From NCBI GenBank assembly GCA_013339765.2, contig CM023449.1, forward strand, positions 110,105,849 to 110,169,848: a stretch of 64,000 bases of DNA. The letters run 5' to 3'. The stretch's first letter is position 1. Every line of letters begins with the position of its first letter. A program made the translations under genes and the position numbers. Shown here one piece after another: positions 1-10,564 of the stretch. The notes under the pieces are model-generated. The model made no database searches. It saw only the letters and a program-made list of their open reading frames with translations, and was not told the DNA's origin. Origin of the DNA: Haemaphysalis longicornis (Eukaryota; Arthropoda; Arachnida; Ixodida; Ixodidae).

Positions 1-359
1 ACCAGAAATATGCTGTAGGCTTCAGCCGTAAAATGCTGCTTTTTGAGTTTAGGGTGTTAGATATCCTAAAATCAGGCTCGTGCGCCGCACACGACACGAT
101 ACGGGCTGTTTTTTACACGTCGCTAAACAATTGATGATGATGATGATGATGATGTTTGAAGATTAATTGCGTCAGGCCAGCTAGGGCAAAGAGCGCCAAG
201 GAAGTGGTTAGATGAATTGGTGACAACTAAAAAGTTAGTAAGTACACGAATAAAATCAATTAAAGACTATGAGCACGGCAGGTGTAAAGGGCCAGGATGA
301 AGACCAAGTGTGGTGTAAACAAAAGAGGTGGCTGGTGTATAGAAACCGGGGTAAAACTA

Positions 360-1510
360 TGGGTGGCGTGAGATGAGCTGTAAGAATTCAACTTGTGAAA
401 GAAACTTGAAGGTGCGCTGGACAGAAAACATGGCATCGTCTCCTAAAAAGTATGAGGGATGTAATGGAATATGTTGTCTGTAAAGTTCCCTGGAGTGTTT
501 GCGTCGTGTTATGTCGAGTGCCTTGCATTGAATGAGGATTTGCATCACGGATAGGCCCTCCCAACACCTGCTACGCAAGGGTCTTGGAGATCCCGTGAGC
601 AGGTGCGAGTGTGTTACATGCGTATGGCCTATCCCTAACCTAGCTAAGATAACTTCAATGTGCCTGTTGTGTGAGTCAGTAGTGTATTGTCCCAAGTGGG
701 GTTTTATTAGGTGTAGTTTGTTGTCTGACTGTTCGCTCAAGCCTGCTTGGCAAGTTTTACGGAGTTACTGTCTTATGTGTGGCATGAGGTCTGTGTAAGG
801 TACTGTTGTTAAGTCTACTGTGTTTAGGAGTGCAGCACTGGCGGCCATTTCCTCGGCCAGTTCGTTCCCGGCCAATGCCGCAGTGGCCTGGCACCCAACA
901 CAGTCACCCCAAGGTTTGACGAGTAAGCTAGCATAAATGATTTATGACAAGATAACGACATGGTTTTTCGATTACTTTCCCGATGATAATGCACGGACGA
1001 CGCTCAGCGAATCTGTATAGATAATGGATTTAGAAATATGATGTTCAACTATGTGACTTATAACCCGAAAAATGCCATATACCTCTGCCGTAAATATACT
1101 TGCCTTTACATTCATGGTTCTAGATGCTTCAAAATTGGGTCCATGCGCAGCACAAGAGACTGCAGTGAACGTTTTAGGATGCATCGCTGAAAACTCTGCA
1201 GCCCTGTATTGTCCTGCACATACATGAAATGCTGCAAAAATCCCACTTCTTGGTGTCCTGTTCTTATGTATTTTAAGAAAGACAAGTCACATGCAACAGG
1301 ACGAAGATGCCATGGTGCTACGAGATGAGTGTGAGGTGGCTTGAATGTGTCTAAAAAGGAAACCTCATGAATAGTGACCCGGTCCCTCACTCTCTGCGAG
1401 AAGGGAACAGGAATGGATGGGCGATTTAAAAAAGAGCTGTGATGTGGATGTATCATTAAAAACCGGTTTAAATGGATGGTTGTCCATTGATGAAATTTTA
1501 GAGGCATATC
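360..1510 (-). pseudogene. LINE A RNase H and C-terminal region (broken)
   Basis: Reading the minus strand, residues like SIIYTDSLSVVRAL (near 985-1035) match the RNase H segment that carries the second catalytic Asp. A later stretch near 820-895 resembles the conserved PGHxGIxGNELAE block, but a one-base frameshift is needed to read through it. After that comes a C-terminal stretch rich in His and Cys (740 to 357) of the kind that ends I-type ORF2 proteins. RNase H removes the RNA strand of the RNA:DNA hybrid during target-primed reverse transcription. Several frameshifts and stops separate the pieces. This block is continuous with the reverse transcriptase block at 2187-3868 once the 1524-2173 insertion and one duplicated target site are ignored. 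Confidence 0.7.
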
Positions 1511-1523
1511 ACAAGTCAACATA
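1511..1523. repeat. Left 13-bp target-site duplication of the RTE insertion
   Basis: The 13 bases acaagtcaacata here are repeated exactly at 2174-2186. They bracket the RTE fragment precisely: the copy on the left touches the truncated 5' end, and the copy on the right follows the TGA-repeat tail. One copy belongs to the interrupted LINE A. Confidence 0.85.
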
Positions 1524-2173
1524 TGCAGAAAACTAAAGTAATGATCAATAACCTCGGGACAGCACACCGGTTTGAGATAGGTGGCGAGGCAGTGGAAGTG
1601 GTAAAAGAATATATCTACTTAGACCAAGTTGCGACCCAAGATCCCAACCATGATACAGAGATAATTAGAAGGATCAGAATGGGGTGGCGTGCTTACGGCA
1701 GGCATTCTCAGATAATGAATAGCAGCCTACCATTGTCGCTGAAGAAGAAAGTGTATGACAGCTGCATCTTACCGGTACTCACCTACGGGGCAGAAACTTG
1801 GAGGCTCACTAAGAGGGTTCAACTTAAATTGAGAACGACTCAGCGGGCAATAGAGCGGAAAATAATTGGTGTAACATTAAGGGACAAGAAGAGAGCGGAG
1901 TGGGGCAGGGAGCAAACTGGTGTTAAAGACATATTAGTAGAAATTAAGCAGAAGAAATGGACGTGGGCAGGGCATGTAATGCGAAGGCAAGATAACCCTT
2001 GAGAAGGCAAGCATTGCAGGGGGCGGCAGAAAGTTAGATGGGCAGATGAGATCTAAAAGTTTGCGGGGATAAATTGGTCACAGTTGGCACAGGACCGAGG
2101 TAATTGGAGAATAATGGGAGAGGCATTTGCCCTGCAGTGGGCGTAGATAGGCTGGTGATGATGATGATGATGA
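1524..2173 (+). mobile_element. 5'-truncated RTE-clade LINE inserted in LINE A
   Basis: The plus strand encodes the C-terminal part of an RTE-clade ORF2 (1523-2002). It includes the characteristic block around LKKKVYDSCILPVLTYGAETW and the later segment TQRAIERKIIGVTLRDKKR, ending near KKWTWAGHVMRR. The 3' end has the typical GAGGCATTTGCCCTGCAGTG segment followed by a (TGA)n tail. Compared with the copy at 20030-21340, about 29 bases are missing just before the stop at 2000-2002. A further in-frame stop in the following segment confirms it is dead. It contains no reverse transcriptase catalytic core, as expected for 5' truncation. A perfect 13-bp duplication on both sides shows it arrived by target-primed reverse transcription after LINE A was in place. 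Confidence 0.85.
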
Positions 2174-2186
2174 ACAAGTCAACATA
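2174..2186. repeat. Right 13-bp target-site duplication of the RTE insertion
   Basis: Exact second copy of acaagtcaacata, directly after the (TGA)n tail of the RTE fragment. LINE A sequence resumes here. Confidence 0.85.
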
Positions 2187-3868
2187 GGTTCGTGATAAGC
2201 ACCATTTGTCACACTCTGCGTAAGCCTCTGTACAGGGCTCGTACGGAATGCGCCACAAGTGGGGCAAAGTCCCAAGTGAAGCACTGGGTCCAGCATTTTA
2301 AGTGCTCTTTTCATGGCTGACCCATACACAAAACTCCGATAGTCCAATCTACACCCCACTAGGCTTGTGAAAATACGTAACAGGAGTTGCTTGTCGGTTC
2401 CACAGGACCGGTGGGACAAGATTTTAAGAATGTTGAGAGCCATAAGATATTTATGTTTAAATTGTTTAATGTGAGGGTTGAACGTAAGCTTTTCATCCGA
2501 CACCACACCTAAAAACTTGTGTTCCTTCCTCACAGGAATTGATACGCCATTAACGGTAATGTCTGGTTCCGGATGGATTCCCCGATTCCTGGAGAAGACA
2601 ACACAGGTGCTTTTACCTGGGTTAAGTTTAAAACCGTTGTTGTCTGCCCAGCTGGCAAGTTTTTTGACACCGAGGTGGACTTGACGCTCACAGATGGACA
2701 TATTGCATGATTTAAAAGATACCTGGAAGTCGTCTAAATTGAATAAGAAATTGTAGGTGGCAATGCCTTCCCAAGTTAGTTCATTTTAACAATGAACAGA
2801 GCGCAGCTTAAACCTCCAACTTGCGGAACGATGTTTTCTTGCACATGAACTCTTGAGAGTCCGCTACCTACTCTCACTCGAAATGTTCTTTCGGACAAAT
2901 AACTAGCAAGGGTGTTGAGCATACGGCCCGAAATACCGAAAGACTTCAGGTCACTGAGGATCCCGTAATGCCAAGCGTATCATAGGCCTTCTCAAGGAAA
3001 AAAACACCGTTGCGCGAAACTGTTTGTGAATGAAAGCGTCCTTGATCTATAATTCAAGGGCAACAAGTTGGTCATTTGTAGATCGCCCCTCCCTGAAGCC
3101 TGTCTGGCCACTCTCGAGAAGACTGTTGTACTCAAGAAAGTACACAAGTCTCCTGTTTATCATCTCCTCGAGGAGCGTGCACAGTCAGCTTGTAAGGACG
3201 ATGGGCCGATAGCTAGCTGGAGAGGAAGGGTCCTTTGCTTCCTTCAGGAAAGCCACTACTATGGCCTCCCTCCAAGAGCAAGGATAGTGCCCCGAAAGTC
3301 ATATGTGGTTTTATAGATGTAGGAGTGTTTCAAGAGTGTCTGGGTGTAGGTGTTGTATCATTGTGTATGCCATTTTGTCTGCACCAGGGGCTGAAAGCTT
3401 ACATGTGGTCCGAGCAGCCTTAAGCTCATGAATTGAAAAAGGACAATTGTAAGAAGTGTGCGCCTTGTTATCAAGCAGAGACTTCTTTTCAACAGATGTT
3501 TTGTGTTTCATGAAAGTGTTTGTGTAGTGCACTGAACTGGACACGTGTTGGAAGTGTTGTGGAAGTGTGTTAGCCTGGTCTTCCAGTGTGTCCCCTGTTG
3601 TACTAACCAGGGACAGGCTGTGTGTCTGTTGTCCTTTTAGTTTGCTTATTCGTGTCCAGACTTTGTGTGTGTCAGTGTATGAGTTGATGGAAGTGAGGAA
3701 GGTGCGCCAACTCCCCCTTTTCGCCTCACGACGCAGTCGCTTCCCAAATGCCTTTTCCCATTTGAAAGAAATGAGGTTACCTGACGTGGGGTACCGGCGA
3801 AGGGCAACCCACGCCTTGTTCTGGAACTCTCGCGCCCGCCTGCAGTCCTCATTCTACCAGGGCCTCCT
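2187..3868 (-). pseudogene. LINE A reverse transcriptase domain (broken)
   Basis: Conceptual minus-strand pieces match the RT of I-superfamily LINEs in order. First comes a linker with the NKAWVALRRYPTSG-like segment (near 3790-3830). Next is FSIHELKAARTTCKLSAPGAD (about 3355-3450), then an EKAYDTLG-like palm segment (near 2950-3005). The catalytic box follows near 2720-2745, where the usual YVDD is read as NLDD. After it come the FKLNPGKSTCVVF (near 2590-2640) and KFLGVVSDEKLTFNPHIK segments (2465-2520). The last 200 residues (2701 to 2078) are one open frame ending at the insertion edge. The aromatic residue of the catalytic box is lost and many stops interrupt the palm, so no enzyme can be made. 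Confidence 0.75.
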
Positions 3869-4728
3869 CTAATTGCGCGGGGCACTAGAGGCGTGGGGAA
3901 TGGACTTCTCGGCGGCTTCGAGGATGTGCGCCGTGAGGAGTTGGGTAGCTTCTTCAACGTGTAGGTGTTCACTTGATGTGTGGTGTAGTTTATATGTTTC
4001 TGAAAATGTACTCCAGTTCGCTCTATCTTCATTGAACCTCTTATGTGAAGGTGAACTGTTCGGGCCTTTACCTATGTATGTTAATGTGGTTGGGAAGTGG
4101 TCACTACCATATGGGTTAGTGCCAACGTCCCATTCAAGAGATGGAAAGAGTACTGCCGAGCCAATCGCCAAATCGAGGTGTGAATAAGTGTTGTGTCCAA
4201 TACTATGGTATGTAGGCTTGTTTTTATTGAATATGCATGCTCTCGAAGATGTTAGATATTTTTCGATAAGCCGAACTCGGGCATTTGTGCGAGCAGAGCC
4301 CCAAAGAGAGTTATGGGCGTTGAGGTCGTCTAGAAGGATGAAAGGTGTGGGTAGCTGATCTACAAGGCCCCCGAAATACGAGCTCAAGAGCTGGAAATCA
4401 GGAGGGATGTAAACTGAGCTCAGAGTTATGAGCCTATTGAAAATTATGGTACGAATGGCAACAGCCTCAAGGCCGGTCTGCAACTGGACAGAATGACACG
4501 CCAAGGACCTTCGGGAAATTATGGCCACACCCGCGGAAGATGTACCACCACTATCCCTGTCCTTCCTAAATACCAGGTAACTATTAAAAAGTTTGTATGT
4601 TTGAAATTTAAATGTGTTTATTGCATACACATGACACTTGGCTGATTGGAATGCAGTAACTCATAAACATCAACAAGATTTTTAAGAAGGCCTCGGCAGT
4701 TCCATTGCATGATCTTTTCTCTTTCCAT
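3869..4728 (-). pseudogene. LINE A APE-type endonuclease domain (broken)
   Basis: ORF2 appears to start at the ATG at 4728-4726, giving MEREKIMQWNCRGLLKN, which matches the N-terminal NWNxRGL strand of AP-endonuclease-like domains. The next conserved segment should read QETHL, with Glu binding the catalytic metal. Here the Glu codon position reads TAA, and one base is missing a few codons later, moving the frame. From 4630 down to 3869 the frame is open (253 codons) and carries LLDDLNAHNSLWG (the catalytic Asp/Asn block) and a C-terminal SDH motif (GSDHFPT). The domain nicks target DNA to prime reverse transcription. The nonsense change at the catalytic Glu makes this copy inactive. Confidence 0.75.
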
Positions 4729-4763
4729 TATTGCAGTTTAGATATTCTGGAGTATGTGTGTGT

Positions 4764-6253
4764 TTATGTGTCGGCTTTCGGGACTTGTACTCTTGGAAGG
4801 GGCTTTTTGATTTTCTCTACTGACCTGGACGCCGCAGCCCGTTCCTTCCGCTGTGGTGCATGCCGGAACGGCTCGACGTCTAGGTCGTCATCAGAGGGCA
4901 AGGGGGTTCCCAGTGCACTGGGCCCCCTAGACTTGGCCTGGGTACCCTTTTCGGTGCCCTTCGTTTTGGCCGCGACCGCCGAGGGCGTCAGGAGCACCCT
5001 GCGTGGCACAGGTGGTGCCGTGGAGGCGGGAACTGCTGCGGTTTCCTCCAGCTCCATCTCCTCCGGGCCCTCGCATGCGCTTCGGGCCGGTGGAGAAGAG
5101 GAAACAGTGGGTGCAGCAGCATCCCCACCAGACGTGGTTGCCACCACAGCCGCTGCTGGCTCAGCGAACGGTGCGGAGGTGGGTTGGGCTGCGTGAGGCA
5201 ACCCAGAGGGGGCGGGAGCGGGTTCAAGTCCGACTCGCGGTACTGGGTCCCCGCGGAAACAAGACGCCGCTCCGAGGCCCTGCGAGCTGCGTCGGCGTAC
5301 CTCCCCAGGATAAAAGAGGCCAACCTCTTTCGCGCCTCGGGGAAGGAGATGTTCTCGGTTCATTTCACGTGGATTATCTTCTTTTGCTCATGAAACTTAT
5401 CACAGCTGCGGGACCATGCCGCGTGTGGTCCCTGACAGTTTGCGTAGGTGAAGGTGGTAGAGTCACAATTTTCAGTGGGGTGGTCGTGTGCGGCGCATTT
5501 TGCTGAGGTCGGTTTGCCGCGGCAAGAAGTTGTAGCGTTCCCGAACCGCTGGCACTTGTAGCAGCGGCGCGAGTTAGGTATGTACGGACGTACACCACAC
5601 CTAATGAAACCAGCATTGATGCGCTCAGGAAGTTCTGAACTGGTGAATGTTAAGATTATGTGCTTTGCTGGTATTTCTACATTGTCGCGACAGATGGTGA
5701 TTCTCCTGACAGCTCTTACGCCCTGATCCTTCAGGCCTTCCAGAAGGTCGGCCTCTGTTTCACTTAGCAGATCTGGCTGAGATATCACCCCCTGCGAGCT
5801 GTTGAGGCTGCGGTGGGGTGTGACAGTGATGTCCTGATCTGCCTTGCGGGTTTGGGTCAAGAGATTTGTGGTTTGCTGCTGCGTCTTGACTTCAACCAAC
5901 ACTTCCCCTGTTCGTAGTTTTTTGGCCTCGAAAGATTTGCCAACGATTCCTTCAAGGAACTTGGAGACGAGGAATACAGACTGGGAGAAGACGGGTTTGG
6001 ATTCGTCTATTGATTCAAGGACCAAAAAACGGGGATAGTTGTCACGTTTCGGAATGTTGATAGTTGGTAGCGATAGAAAGAAAACTTCGGTGCGGCCCTT
6101 TTTCGGGGGCAGATAACGTTTGAGGGGGCGTTTTGAAAATTCCGTATGATACATTGGAAAGCAGGGATACGGGGGTACTTTCTCCTTTGACCTTACCCTG
6201 GTAGTCAAAGAAGTCCCGGAGCTCCCTGCCTGGTAGACAGGCAGGGAGCCCAT
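4764..6253 (-). pseudogene. LINE A ORF1, gag-like nucleic-acid-binding protein
   Basis: Two stretches on the minus strand form one ORF1. The first (6253 to 5360) runs from MGSLPVYQ through an RRM-like middle to two zinc-knuckle-like segments, RCYKCQRFGNATTSC and a second Cys/His cluster (about 5450-5575). It ends at HVK followed by a stop, where related proteins continue with TE. The frame after the stop reads SFPEARKRLASFILGRYADAA, then a Pro/Ala-rich tail to about 4764. ORF1 proteins bind the element RNA. The His of the first CCHC knuckle is read as Asn, and the second knuckle has lost a Cys, so binding would be impaired. An alternative start at 6292 is in another frame; I prefer 6253. The gap to ORF2 is about 40 bases. 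Confidence 0.7.
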
Positions 6254-6340
6254 CGGCCGGAGCTAGACCATGGCTCCGACGGCCACCGTTCACGGCTTCT
6301 ACGAATCACCTTTTAAACACCTCGCCACGGTTCGACACAG

Positions 6341-7200
6341 CTTATGTATGGGAGCTCGGAGTCCGCGGTGTCGCTGCTCACCGTCACATTAATACTCAAG
6401 GTGTCCCGTGCGGGGCATTAGACTAAAATTGGAAGTTACCTAACCTTAAGCCTAAACGTGCAGCGTTACACCCATCACTACCGATTGAAAACATTTCAGC
6501 AAGCGTGACGTCTTAGAGTGCAGCACTTAACTGGCCTCTCCCAGGGTTTCGCCTCTTACCTCGCCAGCGCCCGCCGATGTAACCTAGAGAACAATTTAAG
6601 CACCGAGGAGAAAGAGCGAAGATGAAAGCGGAGGAGGAGAGTATTGTGAAAGTGTGACAAGGAAGCGGTATGCCGGGGCTGCCTGGCGAGACGCGCAGTG
6701 CTGCGGTGACCCGCTTCCAGGGAACACCAGTGTAACGCGCGCCATCGTGCTTTCGCCAATGACGAGATGACTTGCTGAGAAGGCAGTGCATCGACTGGCG
6801 CTGCAGCTACACAAGCTGCCCCAGCCGACGCTAGGCGGCCGCTGACCCCAGGATCCAGAGGTGCCTGCAGCCCAAGCAGCAGCAATGCCCCGTCTCCGAG
6901 AAGACTCTGCAGTTTGCGCTGCGCTCAAATTTCGCATTAGGGAGTACAGCAATCGTCACCCATTTTTTTAATTAACGTCACCAGCCAAGATTCCTAGAAA
7001 AAGTATTACTTGAATTTTGGCTGGTTGCTGCGGTAAAAATTGGAAAGTGATATACACGCATACAGCGGCACGGCACCACATGATACTCTCTGACAAAGCT
7101 GGACATGTGTCCTGCTGCAGTGCATCTTGTTGCAGGTGCTGCTTCGACATCCCCGAAATAATAATTAATAAATTACTGTACATACAGTACGATACTTGGC
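6341..7200. other. No gene seen; contains one dispersed repeat
   Basis: No coding sequence is convincing here. The segment at about 6882-6970 resembles 54151-54238 in the same orientation (shared CCGAGAAGACT, GCGCTGCGC and GTACAGCAATCGTCA-like blocks). It therefore belongs to an unnamed interspersed repeat. Confidence 0.4.
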
Positions 7201-7216
7201 CTACCTAAGGAAATGT

Positions 7217-7650
7217 GCGCGACAAGTGGCCAGGGCAAAAGACAGGGGTCCATGTTGAAGGATCCCCCTTCGAGCATAAAGGGTTCGCGAGCCCGAACCC
7301 GCCCGACGAAGTAACGCCGATCCGTATGAGAACAAATCACCGGTTTATTCCGGGAAAACCAAGGTAGGGAAAAACAAACAAAGCAAGTTGGGAGCAATAT
7401 AAAAAGAGTACAGCAAGCAAGCACGGAAAGCGCGTAAAACAAAACATTGCGGCGGTTGACGCCCTGCTTGTCCACAAAGTTACAGCATGGTGCTGTACAC
7501 TCACGACGACGTCATCAGTCACTTGGGCCGACGACGGGTAAAGAGCGTCCGCCGCGGACGTTGGTTGCTCCTCGCTGTCTGGCGTGATTGCTGTGGCTGG
7601 CCGCCCGTCCGTCGCGTCCGCCATAGAGTTTCTTACAGTATACACTAGAC
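7217..7650 (-). repeat. Possible LTR-like or retroelement end, unclassified
   Basis: On the minus strand this segment has a TTTTTATATT box (near 7390-7405) and, some 50 bases later, a GGAATAAACC polyadenylation-type signal (near 7345-7355). That spacing and order are typical of an LTR R region. Upstream is a short open frame beginning MADATDGRPATA. I did not find a second copy in the window or a clear TG...CA boundary. It could equally be a chance arrangement or an exon of an unknown gene. Confidence 0.25.
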
Positions 7651-7829
7651 AGGAATCTGGCGCTAGCGTCTATGCGGCTAACATCAAGGCCGTCTGTGTC
7701 GTCATGGACCGCCATTATACATCGCGCTCGCCTTAGTTTCATCATTGGCTTGGATTCAGACGTGTTAGCGACCGCAAATTTAAACAAAGTGCCACATAAA
7801 CGCAAAGAATAGTGTGCAATTATGTAACT

Positions 7830-8825
7830 GGACAATCAAAACAGGCTGTTTTAAAACTAATAATAAAGGACGTAAAGCGTATTTTTGCCGGAACGGTTGT
7901 GCCTGCTATTCCGCAGGCGAAGGGTTACTATTTGGGGGGGAAACTTATTAGAGACTCTGGTTTTATTAATTTTACCATTATTGCAAATAATAAGTTGCTT
8001 GAAGACTTTGGAAAGTTTTTTGAGCGTGCCTATTAAAACGTTGCCTTCATTATGAACCGGTGCACATACCACCAACTAGTTTAATAAGAAAAAAGGAAAC
8101 GTGGCGTTAAACAATCGTGCACGATGACAAGATAGGACGCATACAAGCGCCCGTATCTGTCGTAACCCCGTGGTCTTATCTTGTCTTCGCCGAAGTACGT
8201 TTTGTTTCTTCTTTTCGTCGGCTACACATTTTGCGGCGGCATATTATCCGCTCAGTCATGCGTCCTTCGACTGGGGCAAGAGCAATTCGTCACGTGCAAT
8301 TACGCACTGCCTGCTGTTTCACCGAACACGGCTACCACAGAACAGGGAGGATTTCGGCTTCCTTGTAGCTCGTAAACGTGTAAATGCATAGTGAAGAAAG
8401 CAAATCCCAAAAACCGCTTAAGAATCCAATTGCCATGCTAAGCCCAAGCCAAAAAGGGTGTCTTCCCTGAACCCCCACGACGACATGGCTTACAAGGCGC
8501 AGTTTCCTCTTAGTATACTTACTAAGAAACTCTATGGCGTCCGCGTCCCGCGGAAGCAGCCGCTTTCGCGTCTGCTCCGGTGCGCACTCTCCCGCGGCGC
8601 TCCTGTGAGCGCTGCTTTTACGCCACTCCGTTGGTTATGCGCATGTTCTGCGTTGTATGCGCACTACCCGTATTTGTCCCGTCTCACTGTTCATCACACA
8701 CGCGCGCATGGGCTGATGACGCACTGACGCCACTATCCCTGTTCGACGCGCGCACTTCACCGTAATCACCCCGCGCGTGCGCTCGTAGGGGCTGCGTCCC
8801 TACAATGTCCAGCTTTAAACATGAA
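7830..8825. other. No gene seen; possible Penelope terminus near 8070
   Basis: Nothing coding is supportable. Near 8045-8085 the string ACCAACTAG preceded by a run resembling TTCATTATGAACC recalls the outer end of Penelope-like repeats at 25443 and 13690, but the match is short. 8530-8800 is locally GC-rich with many CG dinucleotides and no recognisable reading frame. Confidence 0.3.
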
Positions 8826-8830
8826 GGAAC

Positions 8831-9072
8831 GACCCACCGAGGTGGCTCAGCGGTTAAGGCGCTCTTCTGGTGACCCGAATGACGCGGGTTGGATCACAAC
8901 CGTGATGGCTGCTTTTGAGATGCAGAGGAAAAGCAGAACCGCCTGGATGTAAAAATTTCGGCGCACGTTAAAATCTCCAGGAGGTCAAAATTTATACGGA
9001 GCCCTCTACTACGGCGCGCCTCGTAGCGTAAATCTAGCTTCGGCGCGCGAAACCCCGCAATAAATACATAGG
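8831..9072 (+). mobile_element. tRNA-derived SINE (Ruka-like)
   Basis: The head carries a polymerase III A box (GGTGGCTCAGCGGTTAAGG near 8841) and a decayed B box (GGGTTGGATCAC near 8886; consensus GGTTCGAATC). These are followed by the tick SINE body with ATTTCGGCGCACGTTAAA and GGAGCCCTCTACTACGGCGC. The same body appears at 19553, 35115, 42797, 11212 and, as a tail only, 57538. Such SINEs are transcribed by Pol III and moved by LINE enzymes. The tail ends in AATAAATACATAGG rather than the (AATC)n tail of the other copies. No target-site duplication was found. Confidence 0.8.
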
Positions 9073-9074
9073 AG

Positions 9075-10345
9075 CGAAAGGCAGAGAGCTAGAGAGAGTG
9101 AGAGGCAAAAGTCGATCATGCGCTGTCTGAAACGTTCCATGCAGAGAGAGAGAAGCAGTTCGTGGCATCTCTATTTGGTTAGAAGCCGTACGTGCTTTGT
9201 ACGTGTGTCACGGACCAACGTTTTGGCGCGCTGCTGTAACTGGTTTCTAGCTCGCCGTTTTACATGTAGTAGAATTTCATTCTTCTGCCAAATCCATGCA
9301 AATTCTCTTGCTACTAGTACTGTAACATTGGCGTCGACGAATCGAGCAGGCTCCACTTGTAAGATGCGGCCTTTGACAGCACTTCTATGATTTTCTCCAG
9401 TCCTGCTCATCATGTTTTATGGACATCCAACGACATTGCTTCGTTGCCTAGGCGTTTGCCGTGCCCTTTTTCATGATCAGGTGCTACGCACCGAACTCGT
9501 CGCTTTCGGCCACGGACGCAAGGGACTTGCGAGTTTTTGCGAGCCACTTTTGTGGCCGAATTTATTAACTTACCCCACGCGTGATGCCGTCTCTAAGCAT
9601 CTTGTACAGTATAGACACGAAGTTGCAGTTCTCTGCGGTGGATCAAAATTTCTCAGTGAATGCGTCCACGGGCACCCCTTCATACTGCTTCCTGTGACAT
9701 ATTTTGGAACTGGCTGAAATTTTGTTTTACATTTTGTTTATAGTATTAGCGAAAATACGTATGTGAGTACTTGGTTTGCGGCGCAACGCCAATGAAGGCC
9801 AAAATGGTTCCGTCATGTTAGGTGTGGCGCTTTTATTGAGATACCGTTTTTGACGTAACTAGTCGTGTTACGGGAGTGTCTAGAACCGTTCACATAAAAC
9901 AGTTAGGTTAAAGTTCGGCATATGCGCATGAACGCGGTAGGGGGCAAAGGGTGGAGGTACGCTGAATGCTCCTCTCCTTTCTTGGAGATCCGGAGGCTGT
10001 ATGCGATTTGAAATGCAATTTCTAAATCCGAGGTGTTCAAGATAAGCTAATACTTGTATAACGGTTTATTCCTCAAAAGCAACGATTGATGAAGTGGCAA
10101 TACCATATGATTTTGAAGTGCACGAAGGTACTTCTGGCCTGTATTGTGAAAGTACCGACATTCGAATAAAATTTGTGTGCCTAAAATGCGAAGTCTGCAC
10201 TTGTCGCAACCTGGCGGTGGGGCTCAGTTTACAAAGTATGAATGTGAAGTGTATGTATGGGATGTCTGTAATCTGCATATCAATATTTCTACAGTTGCTT
10301 TTTGTTCTTAGGTAAAGAATCTCCCATTTGGGGTTTTATAATGAA
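9075..10345. other. No supportable gene
   Basis: Open frames of 80-101 codons occur (9171-9413 minus, 9412-9717 plus), but none shows a recognisable motif. A hydrophobic frame with a GT after AG lies at 10238-10311 and is treated as a finding only. Confidence 0.4.
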
Positions 10346-10350
10346 GAGTT

Positions 10351-10521
10351 GCGTGCGTGTGTGTGTCCTCTGTTGGTGCAGCGTTCGAGCATTTCCTTTC
10401 CATTGACGGGTTCAAAGTCGAGATGAGGCGGGTGTGGGGCATTCACATCACAGCGGAGTGCTGCCGTAGCGGCGCTCTTGTCAGCGAGTTCGTCGCCAGA
10501 AATACCGTTGTGCCCCGGAAC
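10351..10521 (-). pseudogene. Orphan LINE RNase H fragment
   Basis: Read on the minus strand from 10521 downward, this segment encodes VPGHNGISGDELADKSA followed by ATAALRCDV. That is the conserved C-terminal RNase H block (PGHxGIxGNExAD) of I-superfamily LINEs. The frame stays open for about 57 codons to 10351. No RT or EN pieces adjoin it, and the upstream side (above 10521) is unrelated sequence with a stop, so this is a short isolated remnant. It resembles the corresponding block of LINE A near 820-895 but is not an exact copy. Confidence 0.6.
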
Positions 10522-10564
10522 CTAGTACGCTATTATTGCATGTTTTATCGTATAGGTTCACATT

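Larger units (their letters stand above)
123..6340 (-). mobile_element. I-superfamily non-LTR retrotransposon (LINE A), near full length, inactive
   Basis: A minus-strand LINE whose parts lie in the expected order: ORF1 with zinc knuckles (about 6253-4770), APE-type endonuclease (4728-3869), reverse transcriptase (about 3868-2190), RNase H and C-terminal region (1510 to about 360), then a 3' UTR ending in a short (CAT)n run (the ATG run at 130-153 on the plus strand). RNase H together with an APE endonuclease places it in the I superfamily by family knowledge. Multiple stops and frameshifts make it non-coding today. An RTE fragment (1524-2173) is inserted in it. Both outer boundaries are approximate: the 3' end is judged from the CAT run, and the 5' end lies somewhere upstream of the ORF1 start. 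I found no target-site duplication for the whole element. Confidence 0.8.

Noticed and set aside
4705..5506. Plus-strand frames of 160-170 codons
   Set aside because: They are antisense to the Pro/Ala-rich, CG-rich tail of LINE A ORF1.
123..6340. Whole-element target-site duplication for LINE A
   Set aside because: I compared the flank after the CAT run (caattgtttagcg and variants) with the 5' side and found no convincing match.
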